Assembly: GCA_033032175.1 (NCBI GenBank)
Contig: CM065321.1
Span: 16,080,501-16,144,500, forward strand
From: Saturnia japonica
Lineage: Eukaryota; Arthropoda; Insecta; Lepidoptera; Saturniidae
Direction of reading: 5' to 3'
Length of the DNA stretch: 64,000 nt
Below, piece after piece: positions 34,780 through 46,800 of the stretch. Position numbers and translations under genes: made by a program. Under the pieces are notes generated by a model. The model did no database searches. It saw only the letters and a program-made list of their open reading frames with translations, and was not told the DNA's origin. Positions within the stretch are counted from its first letter, which is position 1; each line of letters begins with the position of its first letter.

Positions 34780-34830
<51 letters not shown>

Positions 34831-37800
34831 GATTTATGTCCGTTCGGTCTGTGGTCAGGGAACCGTCTGCAGGAACGAAGTTACTAAAAAAAAGTAAAAA
34901 CTAAGCAATATTTTACGAGACTACCCTGAGAGGCCCCTCCCTAAGTACAATGTTTTGCAATTTGGTGGCCGCTTGAGGAAGGGTTGTACAACCGGCCGCG
35001 CCCAATGCTTGTCTCTATAAATCTCGATACTCGTACACACACACACGCACACGCGTATATAATAGATAAAGACACACACACGAGAAAGAGAGAGGGTATG
35101 AACCATAAATCAAGTTTCTAAGGATGGATATGCGTAATTCTTAATTTGTTGTTTTTCGTGATGAGCCTTGAAAAATGATCAGGAAAAAGGAATTCGAGAT
35201 GATGGCGCTGTCGTCGAGCTATAGGAAAAGAAAGAACAATGTCTGCCGGGCCAGCTATTTAATGTAAAGGTTGGAAGGGCACAATTTAATGCATCACTTC
35301 TCGTGGTACAGAGATACAGATATGAAGCCCACACAGCCGTTACTGTCTGTAATCTTTTGAACTCGGGTCAAGTAGCTTAATCTGCTTCATTAGCGTCGCT
35401 ACATGCCGATTTTTTTTAATTTATCTGATTCCTTCTGTCAATACTTTTAGATTACAGCCATTTCATATTTATCGGCAAATTTCAAAATTGCATAACTCTG
35501 AACTTATTAATGTATTACATCAACAACAAAAAATATAATAAAATGCTTATTGTATCCACCTGTATATTCGTAGAGCTGTGCGTAGACCTGTCAAGCGCTC
35601 CGACGGACCAAACAATCGTGTTTAGTGACAACATGACATTATGTAATGGAGCGATTAATCGACGAGGTCCTGTTATTACTACCATTAATTCTCCTTACTG
35701 CCTTGGTGACTAATGTAGGTACCTTGACAAGGTCAATTGGTTTTATTGGACGTAATAATAGATCGGGTTTACGCGTCTTTAGATTTAACGTATGCTGTTC
35801 AAGTATTGATAGTTATTTTTATCGTAATGACGTGACGTGCATTATTGAGTATTTCAAGTTTCAAAACATTAGCCCTTGCCAGATGTAAAGCAATCCCTTG
35901 ATCTCAAACACCACTCTAATACGCCCCCTCCTTTGGGCAATTTAAAGGAGTATCAAATTCATGTTTGAAAATAGCTTATTTTACTAAAACGTCTAGCGCA
36001 TCTGTAGTGACACATACCATCGATTGTCCATTTGATTTTTGAACGCTAGAGCGTACGATGTCTCTGCCAGGGGAATTCCCGTTGCATCTAGAAATCTCAA
36101 ATGCTGTTGGAAACAATTGCCTTTTTCAAGATTTTGCTCCTGTTCGGAGCAATGATATGTCCAGGTCTGTGAAGCATATGCATAAATGTTATTATTATGG
36201 TCACTTATTATATGAACCATTAATTAGTCAAGATCAAACTTATGATCTTTGGGTATCTATCTCCCTTACTTAGAGTGTTTAACAGTATAACATATTTGAA
36301 GTTTTGTGTTCACTGATACTTTATATTCAAGTGAACGCGAATGTTCGATGATTCATGTCTAATACTGAGTGAAAAGTAAAAGCCATGAAAAATTTGATGT
36401 TTGGAAATAGGTCAACAATATAGTTTTGTATAATATTAGTTCAGTCATTTTACGAGTAAGAGCGTCGTTATACAGTCTTCAAAGAATTGTTTCACTTCCA
36501 GCCCGGACAGACTTTAGAGAAAGACATGGATGCTCGCGCAATGGTGACTCCTAACGTGAAGTTTGGATGGATTAAAGGCGTTCTAATGAGGTGCCTCCTC
36601 AACATATGGGGTGTGATGCTTTTCCTGCGTCTTTCATGGGTCGTGGGGCAGGCAGGAGTGGGTTAGTCCATATTTTGGTCTCACTTTTTCTCATAATTTA
36701 GCATATAAGTGAATAAAAGTAATTTACTAAATCATCGTAATATTTGAAAGCACGACGACGACAACTACCGACAGTTTGGTATATTAATATAATTTAATTG
36801 AGCCAAAACGAATGTACTTCACTTTGATTAAGAACAAAGTTAGGCTAAAGCTATCAAAGTTTTTATTAACGCATTTGATAAATAAATCATATGTAAAATG
36901 CCTTATTTCATTTAAAAAAGTAGCTGCTAATTTTAGTTACGTCTCTTTTGTTCTCGTGCGGTTATTTATTACTATCTCTCAGCCAAACAGAGTTATTTCA
37001 CTGCAATAAATTAAGCAGTTTAAGTCTAGGGGGTTGCCTGTCGATGGCTAAAATATATCAGTTTATTTTTCGGCAGCGCAGTCAATTCTTCTCATTCTAA
37101 CAACGTCGGTGGTGACGACCATCACTGCGCTGTCCATGTCGGCTATAAGCACCAATGGTGTCATCAAGGGGGGTATGTTAATTTTTTTAAAACTTTTGTT
37201 CTACTTGCACTATTTTTATGATACATGTTGTTAGTCTTTCAAAATATCCATGGTATCAGTGTGTGATACTCGCGAAGTAATTAGGTCTGAGCATTAACTA
37301 CTAATCTTTAGAAGAAAATTCTGCTGCAATTACCTATTGGTGTACTCCGATAGCTACAACTAAGAGTCGGCTATTCTCTTTGTGGTCTACTTAACACATC
37401 AAGACTAGACAAAAACATATTTTAAGTCTTGTTAGCATCTGAGTTCGTCAAAGCGAATGAACTGCTCAAATGACGACGACTAATCAAGGTTGATTGAAAC
37501 GTAATTAAGTGTATGCAATTTGAGTGACTTGCGTCACTAAGCAACGATACTGCCTAGATATACGTATTTGCACCGCTCGGTTTACTGAGCGGTAATTGTG
37601 CTCAGACGTCCGAAAGTGAATGGCTCAATTGAACGAGCGGCTCATTCGCTTGAGCGTTCTCGTGGTCGTATGAGAATTAGGATTATGATGCTGGTGATTT
37701 AACTTTGTGTAATGATATTCAGGTGGCACATATTACATGATATCCAGATCACTTGGCCCCGAGTTCGGAGGTTCAATTGGTTTGATATTCTCGATGGCGA

Positions 37801-40800
37801 ATGCGGTGGCGTGTGCTATGTACGTTGTTGGATTCGGGGAGTCGCTCATTACTCTAATACCGGAGTCCGCTTATATGGTCAGCAAAAGTTGGGTGAGTGA
37901 ATATTTTTAAGGATTATGTATTTCCCTTTCTAGCTGATAGCAAATCAGCTTCTAGGTAGTTCTAGGTAATTTTAAAGCCATGCTAAACTGCGGTAACTGG
38001 GTTGCGACCACCATGCGTGATATGGTAAAAAACTGTAAAGTGAAAAATCAAATTTTTCATTCTGACGTTTTGGTATTTAGGTGCAGTTACCCGATTTATT
38101 TTCTAGAATAATTTAAGACACGCTAAGATATCAAAGTCCCGGAAGAACCAAACGATGCGTCGTAATGTAAACTTTATGCCAAAGTAATTAAGTTAATTTC
38201 AGTAAAATTGTTGTTATCTAATTTTCCCGCCAAGGAAGCAATATATTTTTATTTTAGAAGAATTACATAATTTGAACAAAATTTAAGCATGGGAAATTAA
38301 ATTGCTTTGTGATTTCATTTTTATATGATTTGTTTTTCAAAATCTTTCAACAGTGTCTGGTAGTACTGCTATTCATTTCCCAATATTTATCTAATTACTG
38401 TGTATAATGAAGTAACTAAAAAGAAATAGAATTAGTTTTGGGACCAGAATAACGTGTGCTTCATCAAAACAAGTTCAAATGGCTGCGAAAGCGATGAAAG
38501 TTGAATAGTCGTCGAAGTTTCAAATCATACAAAACCGGAGTTTTTGGTGAAGGAAACCATTGTTATACGGATAGGGGCGGGTCTACTACAGTGTCCGGAG
38601 CATTTGCATTTGAAATTCTTTTCTAGCCATTACTCGATATCTATCTGCTTTGATCGTATCGTCACTGAAATCATAAATACTTTATTCGATTTAAGTCCTA
38701 AGAAGGTAAGTACGAGTGTGACAGAACACTTGGAAGAGCTAGCAAGAAACTCGATCGGTTTATCAAAGTTTAAAAAAAATTAATACCATTAACTTATTGT
38801 CTGGTAAATCGGTAATGGGCTTGGGAACTTTTATCGTAGGACCTTTTAAAATTAATAACGTTAAAAATCATTAGCTTTTAAGGAAATACCAAAAATCTGC
38901 ATATGAAAGAAAAGAAAGAAAGAAAAGTTTATTTATTCACCACACACACACAACACATCAAAAACCAATATTATAAAAAATAAAATCAAAACAACTAAAA
39001 AATAAATAAAAATGATTCCAATAATAATAAGTAACGCGCGTGCGGGAACAAACAGGTCCCAGTCTCAGCATAATTACTACACTAAAGCAGTGCAGCGCTG
39101 GTATTCTGACTAGGCCATATTAACAAAAATCACGGACATCAATAAAATAAAATAAAAATAAAAAACAAATAGTAAATAGAAAATTAATAAATATAATACA
39201 TACTAACAATGTACAAAAAATTAATACGATAAAGAGCAATTAAAACTGTGTAAGAGGGAGAGTGAGGAGAGTTCACACCTTTATTAAGATCACGGTAAGC
39301 TACCATTCTGGTCGTGCAACAAAAGAATGAATGAATAATATGAATGAATGAATTTTAAAGGCTCCATTTTCAGGATCAAGCTATATACGGGTGCATAACA
39401 ATCGTTCTGCTGACCGGTATAGTAATAGTGGGGATGGAATGGGAGCGAAAGCGCAGATACTGCTGCTCGTGATACTTCTTGCTGCTATCGCGGACTTCTG
39501 TATCGGTTCCGCTATGGGCCCTAAGAGTGATCTCGACATGGCGCAAGGTTTTGTTGGATACAATAGTAAGTTATAATTTTAAAAATTTTGGTAGGTGATT
39601 GATAATATTCTAATTAATGCGTGTATTGCTCGAACCCAATCAATAATTGATAATTTGATAACATTATTTAGGCTTTAGATACAAGAAAGATTCTTTCAGT
39701 ATATACAGTTTTTACTGGTCGTATATCATTATATTAATACGTGAAGCAAAAACCCAAGTCCGGTGAAGCTGTAAAAGCCGCAGCGGCTCTGTTTTTGGAT
39801 AGGGCTCCTAAGGCTAACAGTGTAGTCAGTTCAAAAAAAAAAAAAAACAAGCAAAAACTTTGTGCCCATTTTAAAGCGTATTGCGTGGACGGAGGACTAT
39901 GAGATTTGGCATGGTTAAATTTTATATGTACAACGAGTGCAGAAAGCTGAAATTTATCTATAATATCTGTTACTAATAATAAATTAAATTAATTAATATT
40001 GCAAATCCTAACCCGACAAGTGCCATTGTACTTAGACCTCCCAAAATATTGACTTTGTCACACAATGAAAAGTGACAGCAAGTAATATAATATTCATTGT
40101 TTAGGTTCATACTGCAAATGTCAAACAGAAAATAGTCTATGATTAAAAAGTCGCTGGTCGACATTCGATCATTGGGCGACCGCTAGTTTACTTTAATACA
40201 AACAAGTTTATGACATGAGTGTAACTAGGATTTTGGTCAGTGCGAGGGCAGACAAGGAAAAGTAATATTAAATTATTTTCTTGACGAAATAATTTACGCT
40301 TATCAACACCTTGCTTGAACAGCTGCTTCCCTCCCGAACTTGCTACGCTCATGCGCTTGCAGTTCAAAATCAAAATCAAAAAATCTTTATTCATTTTAGG
40401 CCCTCAGAAGGACTTACGAACGACAAAACTCAACTACCAGTTCAGAAACCCAATCGGGTTTATCTTTTTCTTTTTCAATAGTATTTATGTAATACAATAA
40501 TGTTTATTTTAATGCAATAATAATAACCATATAATTTAGTGAATTCACAGAGGAGTCACTTCCAGACATCACTATCATTCACATGATGATCCACCCTATA
40601 ATAACCTTTTGATAGTAAAATCTGCTTAACATGGTTTTGAACATATTGTCTGGTAAATCAGTAATGTGCTTCGAGATCTTATTATAGAACCTAACCCTAT
40701 TACCTAAGAAGCTTTTATTAGTGTTACTAAGTCTAAAACACGGTACGACTAATTTATCTCTATTTCTAGTGTGCTGTTATTAAACGAAATGTACCTTAAT

Positions 40801-43800
40801 AAAGTTTATTCGAATATAATATAATAAATAATCAATAATGTATTGGGAGGGCAAAGTTAAGATGTTAAATTTCTGGAACTTGTTCTTTAGTGATTCGCGA
40901 GGTCTCATGTTGTACTTGTATATTACTCGAATTGCCCGCTTTTGTAGAATATGGTGGTACACAAAATTGGGTTTAACCCCATTGGACCTCAACTACTCCA
41001 TAGTCCTACTAATAACGTGTGAAGTCGTAAGTAGTATTATGTCTGCGAGGTCACTTTAAAAATTAATATGATTTTTTCCCTTTCAGTGTCTGTTCTATGG
41101 GAGAATATGGGTCCAGACTATAGGAACTTCGAGGGAGTTGAGCATAACTTCTTCTCTGTTTTCTCGATATTCTTTCCAGCCGCTACCGGTATACTGGCGG
41201 GTGCTAACATTTCTGGAGATTTGAAGGTGATTGATTTATATTTTAGAAATAATTATTTATTTTAAAAGTTTTATTTTAAATAAAATAAACCCAGCCATTG
41301 CTTCCTATTGTACCGATGCTCTCTTTAATGCCATACTTGAAGCCCACGTTGATCAGTCTTTACGATCAAAAGAAGTATATGCCATATCATTACCTACAAT
41401 AATACGTGAAGCAAAAACTTTCTACCCCTTTTTAAGCGTATTGCGTGCACGGAAGACTGAGATTTGGCATGGTCAAAGTTTATATGGAGAAGAAGTGCAG
41501 AAAGCTGAAATTTATCTATAATACCTGTTACTAATTTATTAAAATAAATTAATTAATACTGCTAATTGTAACCTGACCAGTGCCATTGAACTTAGACCCC
41601 CCCAAAATATTGACATTGTCACACAATGAAAAGTGGCAGCAAGTGATATAATATTCATTGTTTAGGTTCATATTGCAAATGTCAAACAGAAAATAGTCTA
41701 TGATTAAAAAGTCGCTGGTCGAATTTCGATCATAGGGCGATCGCTGGTTATAATAAAAAGGCCACACGAAGTAATATTAAATATTAGTTACCAGAAAATT
41801 ACTTCTAAAAACTACTGCAGATTTCAATCGGTGAGAATTATATGTCATAATAAAACATTTCCAGGATCCCCAAAAATCGATACCCAAAGGTACCCTCCTA
41901 GCAATCTTGCTGACAACGATATCCTATCTTCTGATAGCTATTGTCGCCGGATGGACTGTCTTGCGTGATGCATCGGGTAACATTGATGACGTCACTGGCT
42001 GGACAATGGCGGTCTGTGCAACGAACAGGACTTGCGATTATGGCCTTCAAAATAGTAACGATGTGAGTTAACAAGTATCAAGAACGAGTGTTTTTTCCTG
42101 GGTCTTGATCTGTCGTATGGTGATTTTATCTATTGAGATAAATAAAAGTAAAGTGTCTGTTGTAATGTCAAAACCACAGCTTTTTACTAAATACATATGA
42201 AAGTATATACGATACTTATAACAATTTTTTTTTTCTTTTGTCTGTCTTTCTGTCTGTTTGTTTCGGGTAATCTCCGAAACGGGTTTGACGGGACTTTCAC
42301 TGGCAGATAGCTGATGTTATTTACTCTTATTACTAAGCTAATTTTATTTTAGAAAAAAAAGAAATTGGGCTCCGCGCCAATAAAAGTGAATTCGTTAAAA
42401 CGACGGTTATGGTGCGCTTAAATGGCTTACGCTGAGTAAACAATAAGAGATATATAAAATTAATGTACTACATAATTGTAGATATTCAAAACTTTGGTGC
42501 GATATTTATTAAATCAATGGTCTAATGGGTGTCTGATTTGTGACAAATCTTGATACTATTTGTTTAGTTGTAACATGTATTTTAAAGGTAATACGTCTTG
42601 TATCTGGGTTCGGTCCGTTGATTTACGGCGGCTGCTTCGCTGCGACCTTGTCTTCAGCGCTCGCGTCTCTGGTTTCCGCACCGAAGGTCTTTCAGGTGAG
42701 ATATTAACATCGTACTTTCACCTTGGGCTTTGAAGGGGGAAATATAACCCTCCAGTAGTAAAGATATCCTATTTTTGTGTCGTTAGCTTTGTTAAGCGAA
42801 ATGTGAACGGTAATTGCGAGGTGTTTTGGTAATTGAAATCGGTTCCTAAACTCTTAAAGCTATGTATAGACATTTGAACTCATTTGTGCGCTGCTCTATG
42901 TGTGCATAAAGCATGTATAGACACAGTGACTACGTGTGCGTGTCAAGAGGTACAGTCAAGTACATAAGAGAATTGTAGTAATTATTTTACTTTATGTCGA
43001 ATTTTTTACATTTTATTTGTTTATATTTAAAATAAATGGACAGCTCTATTAGGTAAATGCATGTTTATTGAAAATATTATTCAGTATCACTACCACTAGA
43101 AATACTAAATAATTAACTTTCTAGTAACATCATATTACCGTCACTTTCTGTTTAATGTTATGTAAAGCAATATACATTTTTAAATTCCGCAGATATGTTC
43201 TATAGGGTTTAGGATGATATGGTGGAAGACAAAAAAAATTTATACCATATTGCTGAATATTTTTACTGTTACCTATTGCTGAATATGTATCTATTTAAAA
43301 TTAAAATTTAGCGTTTTAATATTTTGATCATTGTAGTACGTACGACGCATTATCAAATCAAATAAATTTGAGCGTTTAAATGGCTTATGCTGAGTAAACC
43401 ATAAGAGATATAACAAATTAATGTACTACATAATTGTAGACATTAAAAAGACCTACAAAAAAGTCCGGAGAGTATACGTCTATCTTCTAAGGAACACCCA
43501 CAATAAGTATTTTTGTCTTTAAAATAGCCGGGAGCGAGGAGCAAGATTCGCGCGGGCATTCTGTAGTCCACGAGAGCGAAGCCACGGGCATAGCGAGTAA
43601 AGAATTAAAAAAAAAGAATTCGATCCTGACAAAAGACCAACTAATATTAAACCTGAAGCATGACTATTGATTTCTGTTTAGGCGCTGTGCCAGGATAAAT
43701 TGTACCCGTATCTGGAGTTTTTCGCAAAGGGTTACGGACACAACAACGAGCCAGTCCGCGGTTACGTGCTTACGTTCCTCATCGCGACCGCCTTCATACT

Positions 43801-46800
43801 TATGGGTGAGATCCTATTCACAGTATTCTATTTGTTAATTTAACAGGTAATAATCAAAATGGGTCAAATATTTCGGGTAGGGATGTAACCATACATAATT
43901 TAGCCAGAACCCATAAAATGTAGTAAATTATCGGCGATAATTGAAAATTTAGTAAACCTCCGACACAAGTAACCTATTCATTGAGACCATTCCAATGAGC
44001 CCAAATACGATATTTCTGCTGTAAGTTGTTGAGGAGTTAGGTATTCTACGGATTCCAGATGACGTTGCAGCATCAGGTCAAGGTTTTACTAATGTCATTA
44101 AAGTAACACAACACCAAATCTCGACTCAATCAAACCTGTGGAAGATGCTCAAATCTATTTATCAACTAGAAAAGAGCTGATAATCTTTAAACGGTTGAAC
44201 AGATTTTCTTGAATCATGGCTAAGAACACTCTCTCGATCAAGTCACCTTTAAAACAATTAAAAAAAAATTGATCAAAATCGGTTCAGCCGATTGGAAGCT
44301 ACAATGCCACAGACACAAATACACAGACATATCTATACATACACACTGTAAACTTATAACATCCCTGTTTTGCGTCGGAGGTTAAAAAGCATATCATTTG
44401 CAAATGTTGTGGTGGTTTATTAAATTTTTAATTTACCTTTTAAAATTGTTAGATATCGGTTGATAAATATAATCGTCGATTCCAAAATATGTCACTTTAC
44501 TGTCTAAAGGTTATTAGGATGGATCATTATGGGAATGATAGTGATGTCTGGAAATGACTCCCTCTCTGTGCTTCGACTAAATTATTATTATTGTACCTGT
44601 TATATTAACATTTGTACAGTTGACAAAAAAAAACCGATCGAGTTACTTACCGGTTCTTCTCGATATCTGGGACGTTTTCCGGACCAGCAATGGTTTTTTG
44701 ACATTCATAAGTGCCTTCTTAGGGCCTAAATTGAATAAAAAGCATTTTGATTTTGATTGGCCTAATATAATATCTAGTCGACCAAGTAACTGAGACGAAA
44801 AAAACCATGTTTAATGAAAACTGATTATTCTGAGTTTTATTTACCATTTTATTATGTTTCAAATGACGTATAATAAGTTTTTAATGCGTGTAAAGACATT
44901 TTCCGTGAACCTCTGATTACAGGTGGCCTAAATCAGATAGCTCCGTTGATTTCTAACTTCTTCCTTGCCGCTTACGCATTAATAAACTTCTCCACGTTCC
45001 ACGCAAGTCTCGCTAAACCGGTTGGATGGCGGCCTACTTTTAGAGTGAGTTTCGTTTATTTTTTTTCAGATAATACATTGCATATAATATATATGTAGGT
45101 ATACTATGGTTATCGTTTATGGTCCTTACCCGCTCCTCAGTAACACAGCTTGGTACCTTCTTCAATAAATAGGCTATTATCAAAAAAATATTAAAAACTG
45201 GACTTTGAGAGTCCCTAAAAGAAAGTAGAGCAAAACGGTGTTCTTTTTTTGGCATTTGAACATTATCTCACCTGCTTTTAAGTGACGATGTGGCCCAAGA
45301 TGGCAACAAGTTAAGACTTGAGGCCCTGAATCTCAAGTGTAGCTGCCGGAACACCATCTATTGGTGTTTGGCTACAGATTTCAACATGAGGGCGAACATG
45401 CCCTACCACTGTACTGTGATGTTATCACGATGTTTCCTTTCACCGACATTTCAGGTTCATTAAAGGATTTGAATCAACGTCACTCGACACAATACCAGTA
45501 CTTTCGAAGCGGTTATGGGTTTTTGTTATGATTCTCAAGTAAAAAATTTGTCGCCAAGAAAAATATATGGTTTCTGGCAGGTATCCTTGACTGCCAGTCC
45601 TACTGGGCTTAGCATGTTACAACTTAGGCTACATCGTCACTTGGACAAAATGAGACTGTGGTTATGCAAAAGCCTATAAATCATAGAACCTTAGTTGTAG
45701 CTAACTTACATAGATATATGTTTTTTGCAGTATAGGTTTCAAGTGCTTTTTTCATTGTACATCTTTGTTTTTTTTATTAATTAAAAAAAACACATTGAGC
45801 AGTGTAAAAGAATTACGCGTATAATTTTTTAAATTAAAACAAAAATTTTGTCAGAAGTGGGATTCGAACCCACGCCCTCAAAGAGGACCAGAACGCCCTA
45901 CACCCGTTGTAACGGGCAAGTTTCCTTGAGTCTGGCGCCTTAGACCGCTCGGCCATCCTGACGTTATGAAATCTGTTGAAATTTGTAAACACTTTCATTA
46001 TGTTTTTCTTTTCGTATGTCGTCGTACTATTACATGTTTTTAGATTATGCATTTTGCGTAAATGAGGTGTAGTAACCATTTACTTTTCTATTATTAAATA
46101 ATTTGAGGACAACATGGTGTATATATACGGGTCGGATTTTTGATTTGGGTAGCTACAAGAAAAGTTTCTGTGGGGACTGTCTTGTTTGATGTTTTTTTTT
46201 ACTTTTTGAGACATTTACAGTTTAATACAAGTGGACGGCTTGCATGAAAATGTTAAAAGGTTATTGAAGCCACGTTGATTTTGTACAAAATGTGACATTT
46301 TTAGTAATCTGTTCTCAGTTAGTCTCATAGAGTTTATTGATGCTTATAAGGAACAGGATCGATTGGTATGAAAAATTTTTTTTTGCGTAAAGTGCCCATT
46401 TTCTTGCTAACTGTACATATAATAGAAATGTCAAGATGTTGGTACTATGAAGTTAAAAACAAAAGGATAAATAGTACCTTTTATATATAAATAAATACGA
46501 CTTACTATGTATGAGATTTGATTAACAATAATACATAGAGAATGTTTTGTTTTAATTTATTATTAGGTTTGTATGAATCATTACAAATTCTATTATTAGA
46601 CAAATGTCTTACATGTATAAATATCTTGTATTAAAATTATATTAAAAACATTCTTCTGCTTCTTTATTTTGGTCACCAATCATATATATTTAGATATAAA
46701 ACAGGTAAATAGGTTCTGTAAGGGATCTGTCTTATTTTGTACTAGTTAGTTCCTTCCTCTCAGGAGGCAGGAACATGTATATGATAGGTTATAATTAGCC

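Noticed and set aside
34786..34829. Poly-lysine frame
   Set aside because: Produced solely by the poly(A) tract.
37077..37892. Possible mutually exclusive duplicate of the TM2 exon, as in vertebrate NKCC2
   Set aside because: I searched the flanking introns for a second [16 protein letters not shown] exon and found none.
41231..41521. Open frame in repeat R3 as a real gene
   Set aside because: The other two copies of R3 do not keep the frame, and it begins inside intron sequence directly after exon 8.
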